Assembly: GCA_016185245.1 (NCBI GenBank)
Contig: JACPNZ010000005.1
Coordinates: forward strand, 1 to 64,000
Length of the DNA: 64,000 nucleotides
Direction of reading: 5' to 3'
From: Hyphomicrobiales bacterium
GTDB lineage: Bacteria > Pseudomonadota > Alphaproteobacteria > Rhizobiales > Aestuariivirgaceae
Shown here in pieces: positions 28,567 to 37,754 of the stretch. The notes under the pieces are model-generated. The model saw only the letters and a list, made by a program, of their open reading frames with translations, did not search any database and was not told where the DNA came from. The position numbers and the translations under genes are program-made. Positions within the stretch are counted from its first letter, which is position 1. The number at the start of each line of letters is the position of its first letter.

Positions 28567-30111
28567 ATGTCCTCAACCAAGCCCAACATCCTCTTTGTCA
28601 TGGCCGACCAGCTGGCGGCCCGCTGCCTGCCCTTCCACGGCCATCCGCTGGTTGAGGCCCCGCATCTGTCACGGCTAGCCGAAGAGGGTGTGGTATTCGA
28701 CAGTTGCTATGCGACGAGCCCGCTCTGTGCCCCGGCCCGGGCCACGGTGATGAACGGGCTTCTGCCGTCGCGCACCGGCGTCTATGACAATGCCGCCGAG
28801 TTCGCCACCTCGATCCCGACCTTTGCCCACTATCTGCGGCTGGCCGGCTACAAGACCTGCCTGTCGGGAAAGATGCATTTCGTCGGCCCCGACCAGCTGC
28901 ACGGGTTCGAGGAGCGGCTCACCACCGACATCTATCCCGCCGATTTCGGCTGGACCCCCGACTGGCGCCTCAGGCAGGAGCGCATCGACTGGTGGTATCA
29001 CAACATGACCTCGGTGCTGCAGCCGGGGATAGCCGAGATCACCAACCAGCTCGAGTTCGACGACGAGGTCGCCTTCCTGGCGATCCGCCAGATCTACGAC
29101 TACGCCCGCTTCGACGGCGACCGGCCCTTCTGCCTGATGGCCTCCTTCACCCATCCGCACGACCCCTACGCGGCCCGGGCCAAGTTCTGGAACCAATACC
29201 GCGACGAAGAGATCGACCTGCCGCGGGTGCCGCGCCTTTCGCCCGACGAACTCGACCCCCACAGCCGGCGCCTTTACGATGTTTCCGCCATGGGCGACTA
29301 CAGCGTGACCGCGGCCGACATCCGTGCCGCCCGCCACGGCTACTACGCCAATATTTCCTACATCGACGATCTCTTGGGCCAGTTGATCGCCGCCCTTGAG
29401 GCGACCGGCAAACTCGACGACACGGTGATCGTCTTCACCTCCGATCACGGCGATTTCCTCGGCGAGCGCGGGCTGTGGTACAAGATGTCCTTTCTCGAAC
29501 CATCGGCCCATGTGCCGCTGCTGATCTGGCAGCCCAAGCGCTTTGGCCCCCGGCGGGTGATGGAGCCGGTGACCCTTGCCGACATCCTTCCCACCCTTTC
29601 GGCCATCGGCAACGGCGGCGAGCTGAAGCTGGCCCGCGACATCGACGGCCGCTCGCTCTATCCCCTGCTGATGGGGGCAACCGAAGACCCCGATGCCACC
29701 GCCTGGGGCGAATATCTGGCGGAAGGCGCCATCGCCCCCATGTACATGCTGCGCCGGGGACCCTGGAAGTTCATCCATACGCCGAGCGATCCCGACCAGC
29801 TGTTCAATCTCGACGACGATCCTGACGAACTGGTCAATCTGGCGGCGGGCCATCCCCTGGCCGGCACCATGCGGCGCGAAGTCGAGACGAAATTCGACAT
29901 TCCTCGCATTCACGCCGAGGTGCTGCGCAGCCAGCAGGCGCGGCTGATGATGTTCGAGGCCCTGAAACGCGGCGCCCACTTCCCGTGGGATTTCCAGCCG
30001 CTGCGCGATGCCTCCAAGCAATATACCCGCAACCACATGAGTGTCACCGAGCGCGACCTGCAATCGCGCTTTCCCAGCCCCCCCGATGTCGAGGGCAAGC
30101 GCCACCGCTGA
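28567..30111 (+). CDS. betC: choline-sulfatase
   Basis: 514 aa, type I sulfatase. The formylglycine signature CAPAR occurs in [14 protein letters not shown], and metal-binding residues are visible in [14 protein letters not shown] and [14 protein letters not shown]. The choline-sulfatase C-terminal signature [15 protein letters not shown] is also present. It hydrolyses choline-O-sulfate to choline and sulfate, giving a route to glycine betaine and sulfur. In rhizobia betC usually sits with betI/betB/betA; none of these is here. No signal peptide, so cytoplasmic. The next gene starts 75 nt downstream. Confidence 0.92.
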   Translation: MSSTKPNILFVMADQLAARCLPFHGHPLVEAPHLSRLAEEGVVFDSCYATSPLCAPARATVMNGLLPSRTGVYDNAAEFATSIPTFAHYLRLAGYKTCLSGKMHFVGPDQLHGFEERLTTDIYPADFGWTPDWRLRQERIDWWYHNMTSVLQPGIAEITNQLEFDDEVAFLAIRQIYDYARFDGDRPFCLMASFTHPHDPYAARAKFWNQYRDEEIDLPRVPRLSPDELDPHSRRLYDVSAMGDYSVTAADIRAARHGYYANISYIDDLLGQLIAALEATGKLDDTVIVFTSDHGDFLGERGLWYKMSFLEPSAHVPLLIWQPKRFGPRRVMEPVTLADILPTLSAIGNGGELKLARDIDGRSLYPLLMGATEDPDATAWGEYLAEGAIAPMYMLRRGPWKFIHTPSDPDQLFNLDDDPDELVNLAAGHPLAGTMRREVETKFDIPRIHAEVLRSQQARLMMFEALKRGAHFPWDFQPLRDASKQYTRNHMSVTERDLQSRFPSPPDVEGKRHR

Positions 30112-30186
30112 CGAAAAACATCAAAATCGATGGTGAATCCTGTTCCACCCTGGGTAAACCGTCGAGCCACGATCAGGAGACACCCG

Positions 30187-30996
30187 ATGCAATTCTCGCT
30201 CAATCACATGGTCGCCCCGCGCCTCGGCTATGAGGCCTTCTTCGACCTTGCCGCGGCCCTCGGCGTCAAGGCCGTCGAAATCCGCAACGACCTTGCCAGC
30301 ACTTCGCTGACGGACCTGGCCTCGGCCAGGAAGATCAAGGGCCTCGCCGAGGCCCGCGGGCTCACCATCCTCTCGGTCAATGCGCTGCAGCGCTTCAACC
30401 AGTGGTCGGCCGGCCGCGCCGAGGAGGCAAAGGAACTCGCCGCCTATGCCGCGGCTGCCGGGGCCAGGGCGCTGGTGCTCTGCCCGGTCAATGACACAGG
30501 CTTCACCCCCGCCAGGGCCGAACGGCTCGCAGGCCTCCGCGAAGCACTGACAGGCCTGGCGCCGATCCTCAAGGACCATGGCGTGACCGGCCTGGTGGAA
30601 CCTCTGGGCTTCGCCGAATGCTCGCTCCGCCTCAAGGCCGAGGCCGTGGCGGCGATCGACGAGGTGGGTGCGGCAGACCAGTTCAAGCTGGTGCACGATA
30701 CCTTCCACCACTTCGTGGCGGGCGAAAAGGACTTCTTTCCGCGGCGCACCGGGCTTGTGCATCTTTCCGGCGTCACCGACCGGGCCCAGTCGGCCGCCAC
30801 CATGCGCGACCCGCATCGGGTGCTGGTCGACGCCGCCGACACGATCGACAATGCCGGACAGATGCGCAAGCTGGCGGCTGCCGGCTACGCCGGGCCCTTC
30901 TCCTTCGAACCCTTCGCCGCCTCGGTGCATGCCGATCCGGCGATCGCCCGCTCGCTCTCGGCAAGCCTTGCCTATCTGGAGACAGCGGCGGCCTAG
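30187..30996 (+). CDS. sugar phosphate isomerase/epimerase-type TIM-barrel protein (IolI-like)
   Basis: 269 aa, AP-endonuclease-2/xylose-isomerase-like TIM barrel. Metal-site residues are visible: Glu in LVEPLGF, His in KLVHDTFHHF, Glu in FSFEPFA. The opening FSLNHMVAPRLGYEAFFDLAAALGVKAVEIR resembles rhizobial inosose isomerases (IolI/IolO). Exact substrate unknown. AGGAG upstream supports ATG 30187 over the longer frame to 30130. It follows betC on the same strand by 75 nt. Confidence 0.85.
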   Translation: MQFSLNHMVAPRLGYEAFFDLAAALGVKAVEIRNDLASTSLTDLASARKIKGLAEARGLTILSVNALQRFNQWSAGRAEEAKELAAYAAAAGARALVLCPVNDTGFTPARAERLAGLREALTGLAPILKDHGVTGLVEPLGFAECSLRLKAEAVAAIDEVGAADQFKLVHDTFHHFVAGEKDFFPRRTGLVHLSGVTDRAQSAATMRDPHRVLVDAADTIDNAGQMRKLAAAGYAGPFSFEPFAASVHADPAIARSLSASLAYLETAAA

Positions 30997-31016
30997 CAGA
31001 CTGGAGCATTCGGCGA

Positions 31017-32342
31017 TCAGGCGGGATTTTCGAGACTGATCAGCCCGGAGGCCTCGTTGTAGGCGAACACCTCGCCATAGCGTGCCCAGTTGATAACATT
31101 GCGGATCGTTGTTTCGGCGGCATCTTCCGACATGTGGTCTTCGAGTTCGTCGCGAAACCGCAAGAGCGGCGCCTTGTGGCTCGGCCTTTCGTCGAGCACC
31201 AACTTGATGTGGGCCGCGAGTGGAACAAAGGTCACGAGATGGTGGCGGAACATCGCCTTGCGGTCGTCGATGCCGAGATCGGCGAAGCGCTGTCCGTCCA
31301 CCGTGAGTTTGAGGTCGCCTTCCGCCAGTTCGGCAAAGCGCATAAGCTGTAGCGTCTCAGCCGCTTGAAACAACTCGTCGGCTTCCATATGGGCTCGCTC
31401 GGCGAGCAGTGGCAGGTCGGCCCGTCCGTCGAAAGGATGTCCGGCTAGACTTTCAATCAGACCCGCGAGCGTATTGGTCGACACCCGCGGCAGGATCATG
31501 CCGATTCCCATCCCGGGGAACAGGCCGTCCTTGGATTGTGCCAGTGTCCCTGCCACCTTGCTCGTCATGCGGCCATAGATATCGTCCACGAGGGCCCGGA
31601 ACTCCGGGTCCTGCCGGTTGCGCGGCCGCGGCAGCTCCACCTTGACTTCGGCGATGACCCGGCCCGGGTTCGACGAAAACACCAGAATGCGGTCGCACAT
31701 CAGGACGGCTTCCTCGATGTTGTGGGTAACCATGAGGATGGCGCGAATGGGCATGCGTCCCTCGCACCAGAGGTCGAGCAGATCGGTGCGGAGGGTCTCG
31801 GCGGTCAGCACATCGAGCGCCGAGAATGGTTCGTCCATCAGCAGGATTTGCGGCTGCACCACCAGGGCGCGGGCCAACCCGACCCGCTGTTGCATGCCTC
31901 CGGAGATTTCCTTCGGATAGGCGCTTTCGAATCCATCGAGGCCTATGAGATCGACCGCGGCAAGCGCCCGCTTGCGCCTTTCGGCCGGAGCCATCCCTTG
32001 CGCTTCGAGCCCCAGTTCGACGTTCTGCAGAACGGTCAGCCATGGGAACAGCGCAAAGCTCTGAAACACCATGGCCACGCCCTTGGCCGGACCGTTCACC
32101 GCTTGTCCGTTGATCTCGACCAGGCCCTTGCTCGCCGGCATCAAGCCGGAGATGATCCGCAGCAGCGTCGATTTCCCCGAGCCCGACCGCCCCAGCAGCG
32201 CAACGACTTCGTGATCGCCAAGGGTAAGGTTGACATCCTGGAGCACGACGACGTTGGGGGCGCTCCCCTTGCGATAGAAGTGATCGACGGCCTCGACCGA
32301 CACGAGCGGCGATCCCTCGGCGGTTTGAATGGCAGCGTCCAT
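31017..32342 (-). CDS. nitrate/sulfonate/bicarbonate-type ABC transporter ATP-binding protein with AAA-associated C-terminal domain
   Basis: 441 aa. ABC domain (about 13-265): Walker A GRSGSGKST, signature SGGMQQRVGLARAL, Walker B ILLMDEPFSALD and H-loop VTHNIEEA. A C-terminal AAA-associated domain (about 310-440) contains FRHHLVTFVPLAAHIKL and NWARYGEVF; this extra domain is known from a subset of nitrate/sulfonate ABC ATPases and may regulate transport. GAGGAG precedes ATG 32342. It lies 14 nt downstream of the tandem permease gene. No substrate-binding protein gene is adjacent. Confidence 0.92.
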   Translation of the reverse strand: MDAAIQTAEGSPLVSVEAVDHFYRKGSAPNVVVLQDVNLTLGDHEVVALLGRSGSGKSTLLRIISGLMPASKGLVEINGQAVNGPAKGVAMVFQSFALFPWLTVLQNVELGLEAQGMAPAERRKRALAAVDLIGLDGFESAYPKEISGGMQQRVGLARALVVQPQILLMDEPFSALDVLTAETLRTDLLDLWCEGRMPIRAILMVTHNIEEAVLMCDRILVFSSNPGRVIAEVKVELPRPRNRQDPEFRALVDDIYGRMTSKVAGTLAQSKDGLFPGMGIGMILPRVSTNTLAGLIESLAGHPFDGRADLPLLAERAHMEADELFQAAETLQLMRFAELAEGDLKLTVDGQRFADLGIDDRKAMFRHHLVTFVPLAAHIKLVLDERPSHKAPLLRFRDELEDHMSEDAAETTIRNVINWARYGEVFAYNEASGLISLENPA

Positions 32343-32356
32343 CGGGCGCGAACTCC

Positions 32357-34111
32357 TCAGTTGAGCCGCAGGTGGCGGTCGGCATAGGCATAGAGCCGTC
32401 GCCACAGCAGGCGGTTGATCGTAATGACGTACAGCGCCATGACGGCGATGCCCAGAACCACCCTCGGGTGGTCGCCCGCCGACGTGGCGTTGGCGATGTA
32501 GGAGCCAAGCCCCTTCGCCTCGAGCCTGGTCGAGCCCCAGCTCACAACTTCGGCGACGATGGCGGCGTTCCAGGATCCACCGGAAGCGGTCAACGCTCCC
32601 GTCACATAGTAGGGGAATATGCCCGGCAAAATGACCTTGATCCACCATTGCCAGCCACGCACTCCCGCAAGGCGCGCCGCTTCGCGCAAGTCGGTTGGAA
32701 AGGCGCTGGCGCCCGCAATCACGTTGAACAGGATATACCATTGCGTTCCCAGCACCATCAGCGGCGACAGCCAGATGTTTGGATCGAGGCCACGGCTGGC
32801 GATCGCCATCACCGCGACCGGAAACAGCACGTTGGCCGGAAATGCCGCGAGGAATTGAGCCAGCGGCTGGACACGCTGAGTCAGCCGCGGGTTGAGGCCG
32901 ATCCAGACGCCGATCGGAACCCATACGAGGCTGGCGAACGCGATCAGCACGCCAACGCGAACCAGCGTAATGGCACCATCGATGGCCGCTTCCGCGAAAT
33001 CGGCAAGGCCAAGTGTGCGTTGCAAATAAGCGTAAATCGTCCATGCCGACCAGGCGGCGGAGGTTACGACCAGCGCGAGCCACGCCAGGTCGACGGCCTT
33101 TCCCGCCGGCAGAGAGAGTGCAATCGGCGCTTTACTGGAAGCGGGTCGCGCAACGCTCCGCCATGCCAGTTCGAGCCATCCGCCCAGCGACGCCACCAGC
33201 CGATGAACCGCCCGCGTTCTACGAAACATGTCGTATAGCCAGGACTGTGGCCTTGCCTGCGCCGCGGTTTGTTCCATTCGGAACTTGTCCGCCCAGGCGA
33301 CAATGGGACGGAACACCAGCTGATCGTAGAGAAGTATCACGATGGCCATTGCGAACACCGACCACCCCACGGCGGTTAGGTCCCGCCGCTCGATGGCCAG
33401 AGCCAGGTACGATCCGATGCCAGGCAGCGCAATCGTCGTATTGCCGACCGAAATGGCTTCCGATGCCACAACGAAGAACCAGCCCCCGGACATCGACATC
33501 ATGGCATTCCACACCAGACCCGGCATGGCATAGGGAGCTTCCAAACGCCAAAATCGCTGCCAGCCCGAGAGACGAAACTGCGCCGCCGCGTCCGCAAGAT
33601 CGCGCGGCACCGTCTTGAGCGACTGGTAGAAAGAGAATGCCATGTTCCAGGCCTGGCTGGTGAAGATGGCGAAAATCGCCGCCATTTCGGCGCCGAGCTG
33701 ATTGCCGGGGAACAGGCGCATGAAAACCACGACGGTGAACGACAAGAACCCCAAGACCGGAACCGACTGCAGAATGTCGAGAGCCGGGATGATCAGGAGT
33801 TCCGCCCTGCGGCTCTTGGCTGCCAGAGTTGCCACCACCAAGGTGAAGACCAGCGAAGCGAACATCGCCGCGAACATGCGGAGTATGGTGAGAAGCGCGT
33901 AGTTCGGCAGGCCGGACGGATCGAGCCGCACCGGGGTCAGCCGCAATTCCGCCAACGGGCGGTCCAACTCGTGACTGCCGACGGCGGCCGCGACCAGGAC
34001 TGCCATTACCAGCAGGACGACGGCAGCGTCATAGCGATTGGGCCAGACGCTTGGCACTCTCGCCGATACCGTGGCGGCCGGGCTGGCTCCGGCCGAACCA
34101 TGTGAATTCAT
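32357..34111 (-). CDS. tandem-fused ABC transporter permease (two BPD_transp_1 domains)
   Basis: 584 aa carrying two binding-protein-dependent permease domains in one chain. The first (about 70-270) has the EAA loop DLADAAAQFRLSGWQRFWRLEAPYAMP. The second (about 370-575) has DLREAARLAGVRGWQWWIKVILPGIFP. About 12 transmembrane helices in all, so one polypeptide can form the whole membrane pore. AGGTGA 4 nt upstream supports ATG 34111. First gene of a two-gene operon with the ATPase. The substrate is unknown without a binding protein. Confidence 0.92.
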   Translation of the reverse strand: MNSHGSAGASPAATVSARVPSVWPNRYDAAVVLLVMAVLVAAAVGSHELDRPLAELRLTPVRLDPSGLPNYALLTILRMFAAMFASLVFTLVVATLAAKSRRAELLIIPALDILQSVPVLGFLSFTVVVFMRLFPGNQLGAEMAAIFAIFTSQAWNMAFSFYQSLKTVPRDLADAAAQFRLSGWQRFWRLEAPYAMPGLVWNAMMSMSGGWFFVVASEAISVGNTTIALPGIGSYLALAIERRDLTAVGWSVFAMAIVILLYDQLVFRPIVAWADKFRMEQTAAQARPQSWLYDMFRRTRAVHRLVASLGGWLELAWRSVARPASSKAPIALSLPAGKAVDLAWLALVVTSAAWSAWTIYAYLQRTLGLADFAEAAIDGAITLVRVGVLIAFASLVWVPIGVWIGLNPRLTQRVQPLAQFLAAFPANVLFPVAVMAIASRGLDPNIWLSPLMVLGTQWYILFNVIAGASAFPTDLREAARLAGVRGWQWWIKVILPGIFPYYVTGALTASGGSWNAAIVAEVVSWGSTRLEAKGLGSYIANATSAGDHPRVVLGIAVMALYVITINRLLWRRLYAYADRHLRLN

Positions 34112-34581
34112 CTGTCACCTCGAAACTCGCCGGTCACGGCGGCCGAGGCAGACGCTCAATCAGAGCGGCAACGCGCGGTGCCCGAACGGCTCCACCGGTC
34201 GGCTTCTACTGTCGTCCGGCATCTTTCCGCTTTCCGCGATCCTCGACCCGTTGCACGACGGAACAACAAACCGCTCGACCCTGCCAGCCCATCGCGCCGC
34301 CGAGGTCATCTGTCAAGGCGCAGCCGGCTGAATTACCAAGACGTCATCCCTGTTCCGATCTTCGAGACGGAGCATCCCATCGAGCCCCCGGCCGGGTAAC
34401 GGGTGATTGATGGTTTCGCGAGCCATGCCGTGTGCGCCAGTGACCACGACAAGTTGATGTCGCTCCAGGGGGTGACAGCAAGACCCGCAGAGCTGCGGCG
34501 ATGCCGAGAAAGTTGGAGATGATCCACTATGTCGAAGCGGGGTAACGTCAGAAACATTAGTAAATTCAGTCACATAAGGCT
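34112..34581. other. intergenic region between tRNA-Arg and the ABC permease gene
   Basis: About 470 nt with no recognised gene. Short frames (for example 34313-34573 minus) lack SDs and recognisable content. It lies 3' of a tRNA, a common insertion site for mobile elements, but I saw no integrase, direct repeat of the tRNA 3' end, or IS remnant. Confidence 0.5.
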
Positions 34582-34659
34582 TGGCGACCCCGGCAGGATT
34601 CGAACCTGCGACCTAGTGCTTAGAAGGCACTTGCTCTAGTCCAGCTGAGCTACGGGGTC
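34582..34659 (-). tRNA. tRNA-Arg (anticodon TCT)
   Basis: Complete cloverleaf on the minus strand. Acceptor GACCCCG/CGGGGTC with discriminator G and encoded CCA, D arm GCTC...GAGC, anticodon stem AGTGC/GCACT with loop CTTCTAA giving anticodon TCT (reads AGA), and T arm GCAGG TTCGAAT CCTGC. It sits 12 nt downstream of the NDUFS4-like gene. Confidence 0.96.
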
Positions 34660-34671
34660 GGGGCTTGCGTC

Positions 34672-34977
34672 TCAATGGGTCCAGTTGTCGGGGCGGCCCC
34701 ATTTGAAATTGTCGGAGTAGGACTTGTGCTGCGATCTGACCGGGGCTTCGGGAGCAACCGTGTAGGCCAGGCCCTGGCGTTCGGCATAGGCCACCGCCTC
34801 CTCGCGGCTGTCGAAGCTGAGCTTCAGCTGCTGGCGCGTATCGGCCGAGGAGGTCCAGCCCATCAGGGGATCGATGGTGCGCGGGGCCGCCGCTTCGAAC
34901 TCGAGGATCCAGGCCGCCGTCTTGCCCTTGCCCGACTGCATGGCGTTGCGGGCGGGTCGGTAGATGCGTACGGCCAT
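34672..34977 (-). CDS. ETC complex I subunit, NDUFS4-like
   Basis: 101 aa. Matches the conserved domain of the mitochondrial complex I 18-kDa accessory subunit (NDUFS4): VRIYRPARNAMQSGKGKTAAWILEFE, PLMGWTSSADTRQQLKLSFDSREEAVAYAERQGL and a C-terminal SYSDNFKWGRPDNWTH. In Alphaproteobacteria this subunit decorates the peripheral arm of NADH:quinone oxidoreductase; the main nuo genes are elsewhere. GGAG upstream supports ATG 34977. It is sandwiched between tRNA-Pro (upstream) and tRNA-Arg (downstream) on the same strand. Confidence 0.93.
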   Translation of the reverse strand: MAVRIYRPARNAMQSGKGKTAAWILEFEAAAPRTIDPLMGWTSSADTRQQLKLSFDSREEAVAYAERQGLAYTVAPEAPVRSQHKSYSDNFKWGRPDNWTH

Positions 34978-35005
34978 GATCCACTCCAGTTTCACCAGCC
35001 ACGGC

Positions 35006-35082
35006 TGGTCGGGGTGGCCAGATTCGAACTGACGACCCCCTGCGCCCAAGGCAGGTGCGCTACCAGGCTGCGCTACACCCCG
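35006..35082 (-). tRNA. tRNA-Pro (anticodon TGG)
   Basis: Complete cloverleaf on the minus strand. Acceptor CGGGGTG/CACCCCG with discriminator A and encoded CCA, D arm GCGC...GCGC, anticodon stem CCTGC/GCAGG with loop CTTGGGC giving TGG, and T arm GTCAG TTCGAAT CTGGC. It precedes the NDUFS4-like gene by 28 nt. Confidence 0.96.
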
Positions 35083-35159
35083 ATCGGCCGTGCCGACCCG
35101 TGCTTAACCGAAAACCCTTGCGGACGGCAAGGCTAACGTGGCCGGCGGGTTCGGCCCCC

Positions 35160-35630
35160 CTACTCTGGGGTTGCGAAGATCCGATGGTAAACCAGGTCGC
35201 CGGCCCTAAGCCCGATGCGCCTGGCGGTGCCGGCGGCGAGTTCCAGCACGCCCAGCACCGGTTCCTGCACGCCGATCACCTCGAGCGATCCGGGCACGGT
35301 GTTCTCCTTCACATAGGCAACCGAGCCATCGGCCCGGATGAACACCATGTCGAGCGCGATATAGGTGTTCTTCATCCACATGGCGACCGGGCGCGGCCGG
35401 CCGAAATCGAACAGCATGCCACGATCCTCGGGCAGACGCTGGCGGAACATGAGTCCACGCTCGCGCAAGGCCTCGGTGTCGGCGATCTCCACCGTGAACA
35501 GGGTGGCGCCAGAGTCGGTGGCGACGGTGAGCGGCTCGATCTTCGACAGCTGCGGCTCTTCAGCCCGCGGCAAGGACGAGCCGAACAGCAGAAAGGCGAG
35601 AAGCAAAAGGCTGGTCAGGGCATGACGCAT
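35160..35630 (-). CDS. DUF192 family secreted protein
   Basis: 156 aa with a signal peptide (about 1-25) and a DUF192 domain: TVEIADTEALRERGLMFRQRLPEDRGMLFDFGRP, then VAMWMKNTYIALDMVFIRADGSVA and a final GLRAGDLVYH. DUF192 proteins are exported or cytoplasmic single-domain proteins without an assigned function. I chose ATG 35630 because the signal peptide begins there; the longer frame adds unrelated residues. It is 47 nt downstream of the double cold-shock gene, same strand. Confidence 0.88.
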   Translation of the reverse strand: MRHALTSLLLLAFLLFGSSLPRAEEPQLSKIEPLTVATDSGATLFTVEIADTEALRERGLMFRQRLPEDRGMLFDFGRPRPVAMWMKNTYIALDMVFIRADGSVAYVKENTVPGSLEVIGVQEPVLGVLELAAGTARRIGLRAGDLVYHRIFATPE

Positions 35631-35677
35631 AGCGCCAGTCTTAAGCCCGGGATTGCCGCGCGACAATGGCGGCAGCG

Positions 35678-36259
35678 TCAGTTGGTGAGCGGCAGGCCGC
35701 CTTCGAGGGTCAGCCGCACCTCGGCCGCCATATCGCCCTTGGGACCATGGCCGAAGCGCACATAGACCCAGCTGTCGGGGACGAGCTCGGCGATCGCCGT
35801 CCTGCGCAGGGTTTCCATGTGGACGAAGATGTCTGGTTTGCCCTCGCCCTCGCTGAGGAAACCGAAACCGCGGGCCCGGTTGAACCACTTGACCTTGGCC
35901 CGCACCCAGCCGCTCGACGGCGCCACCTGGCTGTGGGCCCGGCTCTTGCGTTCGACCGGATGAATGGCCGTCGACAGGTCGACCGTCAGCACCCGCAGGC
36001 ACTGATAGCCCTTCTGCCGCTCGACCGCCTCGCAGGTGATGCGGGTTCCCTCAAGCGGCGCCTCGAAGCCATCGCGCTTCAGGCAACTGAGATGCAAGAG
36101 CACATCCTGCATGCCGTTATCGGGAATGATGAAGCCATATCCCCTGCCGGCATCGAACCACTTCACCAGGCCGCTGACTTGGATGATCCGGATGTTCGAT
36201 TCAGGCGCTTGGCCCAGCCCTGAAACTTCCTCATCCCGCAGGATGCCGCTCGCCGCCAT
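35678..36259 (-). CDS. double cold-shock-domain protein
   Basis: 193 aa with two CSDs. The first (about 29-95) carries the RNP1-like GLVKWFDAGRGYGFIIPDNG and DVLLHLSCL (RNP2-like). The second (about 118-190) carries AKVKWFNRARGFGFLSEGEG and DIFVHMETL. They bind single-stranded RNA or DNA and probably act as RNA chaperones. The two-domain form is common in Hyphomicrobiales. ATG 36259 is preferred because the frame upstream has no family-like sequence; the SD is weak. Confidence 0.92.
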   Translation of the reverse strand: MAASGILRDEEVSGLGQAPESNIRIIQVSGLVKWFDAGRGYGFIIPDNGMQDVLLHLSCLKRDGFEAPLEGTRITCEAVERQKGYQCLRVLTVDLSTAIHPVERKSRAHSQVAPSSGWVRAKVKWFNRARGFGFLSEGEGKPDIFVHMETLRRTAIAELVPDSWVYVRFGHGPKGDMAAEVRLTLEGGLPLTN

Positions 36260-36558
36260 GACTGTACCCAACTCGTTACGGGCGGTCCACCGTGCAACTG
36301 ACCCCTCCGCCCTTTGGTTAATTTGCGCAAACGCCACGGGTTTGTACAGAGCGCTTGCGCAGCATCGGTGTGGATAAGTCGGCGGCCGCCCAGGACACCC
36401 CGGTATTCGCGGGCAAAGCGCCGGAATACAAGGCCAATTTGCACAGGCACGAACGGCGCTGGCGGTCTATCGGGTTGCCGCGTGGGGCGCGCCGGGGTTG
36501 CAGACGGAGTTTGAGGCTCGGCAAATCGGGCAACCGGGTCCGCCGCGGTGATTCGCAA
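36260..36558. other. intergenic region between the cold-shock and Sir2 genes
   Basis: About 300 nt. I saw no recognisable gene, RNA or repeat. It should hold the cold-shock gene promoter, and perhaps a cold-responsive leader, but no clear -35/-10 pair stood out. Confidence 0.4.
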
Positions 36559-37317
36559 TTAGGAATGCAACAGCTCGACCACGGCCGGAAGAACCTCACC
36601 CACTTCGCCATGAATTGTGAGGCTGGCGAGACCGTCGAGCCCGGTTGCCTCGCGGTTGACGATGACCAGCGGCGTACGGTTGCGGGTGGCCAGAACCGGA
36701 AACCCCGCCGCCGGAAAGACCGACAACGACGAGCCGATGGCGAGGAAGAGATCGGCATCGAGGGTGGCAGCGCGCGCATCGGCCATGGCCTGGTCCGGCA
36801 TGGCCTGGCCGAAGGAAATGGTCGCCGCCTTGACGATGCCGCCACAGACAACGCAAGCCGGAGGAAGGCCGCTTGCGTCGAGTTGGGCCTCGACCCAGTC
36901 GATCTCGTGGCGTTCGCCACAGGAGAGACAGTGGGCATAGGTGCCGTTACCGTGAATTTCCACGATGCGGCCGGGTTCGACACCGGCCTGGGCATGGAGA
37001 CCGTCGATGTTCTGGGTGATGATAGAAGCGACATGACCGCGCCGCACCAGTTCGGCGAGAGCAAGATGGGCGGGTCCGGCTTTTGCGCCGACAAGACTTT
37101 GGCGGATGGCGAAGAACCGTCGCCAGGCCTCGGCCCTGGTCGCCTCCGAGCCGAGAAAGTCCTTGAACTCGATGGGACGATGGCGGGACCAGAAGCCGCC
37201 GGGCGAGCGGAAATCGGGAATGCCGCATTCGGTCGAAATGCCGGCCCCGGTGAAGGCCACGGCGCGGGTGGCCCGCTGGACGCGGGCGGCCAGTTCTTCT
37301 ATTTCTGCCTGAGACAC
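36559..37317 (-). CDS. Sir2 family NAD-dependent protein deacylase
   Basis: 252 aa. Sirtuin core: [18 protein letters not shown] (NAD-binding), TQNIDGLH, catalytic His122 in EIHGN, the zinc-binding cysteines 130, 133, 155 and 158, and [13 protein letters not shown]. It removes acyl groups from lysines, for example on metabolic enzymes. The start is uncertain: GTG 37317 gives the family length but has no clear SD and leaves only 12 nt to the divergent gloA start; the frame stays open to 37548. Confidence 0.92.
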   Translation of the reverse strand: MSQAEIEELAARVQRATRAVAFTGAGISTECGIPDFRSPGGFWSRHRPIEFKDFLGSEATRAEAWRRFFAIRQSLVGAKAGPAHLALAELVRRGHVASIITQNIDGLHAQAGVEPGRIVEIHGNGTYAHCLSCGERHEIDWVEAQLDASGLPPACVVCGGIVKAATISFGQAMPDQAMADARAATLDADLFLAIGSSLSVFPAAGFPVLATRNRTPLVIVNREATGLDGLASLTIHGEVGEVLPAVVELLHS

Positions 37318-37329
37318 GAGGAGGCCCCG

Positions 37330-37749
37330 ATGAAATATCTCCACACCATGATCCGCGTTGCCAATCTCGAGCAGTCGCTCGACTTCTTTATCAACAAGCT
37401 GGGCTTCGTCGAGCAGCGCCGCCATGTCAACGACAAGGGCCGCTACACCCTGGTCTTCGTCGCCTGCCCGGAAAGCCCGGATGCACCGATCGAACTCACC
37501 TACAACTGGGACCCGGAGGTCTATACCGGCGGGCGCAATTTCGGCCACCTCGCCATCGAGGTCGACAATGTCTACGACTATTGCGACCGGCTGCGCAAAG
37601 CCGGCATCACCATCAACCGGCCGCCGCGCGACGGCCGCATGGCCTTCGTCAAGTCACCGGACGGGATTTCCATCGAGGTGCTGCAGAAGGGTGCGGCTCT
37701 CCCTCTGCAGGAGCCCTGGACCAGCATGGCCAACAGCGGGACGTGGTAG
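37330..37749 (+). CDS. gloA: lactoylglutathione lyase (glyoxalase I)
   Basis: 139 aa. Isomerises the methylglyoxal-glutathione hemithioacetal to lactoylglutathione. The four metal ligands are in place: His5 (YLHTMIRV), Glu55 (PIELTYNW), His73 (FGHLAIEV) and Glu116 (ISIEVLQK). The sequence is of the short Ni-type bacterial enzyme. GAGGAGG lies upstream of ATG 37330. It is divergent from the sirtuin gene with only 12 nt between proposed starts. Confidence 0.94.
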   Translation: MKYLHTMIRVANLEQSLDFFINKLGFVEQRRHVNDKGRYTLVFVACPESPDAPIELTYNWDPEVYTGGRNFGHLAIEVDNVYDYCDRLRKAGITINRPPRDGRMAFVKSPDGISIEVLQKGAALPLQEPWTSMANSGTW

Positions 37750-37754
37750 GCCCG

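Noticed and set aside
34313-34573. 86-codon minus-strand frame between tRNA-Arg and the ABC operon
   Set aside because: No SD and low-complexity, non-family-like sequence; also considered as an integration scar but no repeat of the tRNA end was seen.
36163-36558. 131-codon minus-strand frame upstream of the cold-shock gene
   Set aside because: Pro/Arg-rich shadow composition and overlap with the cold-shock gene; no SD.
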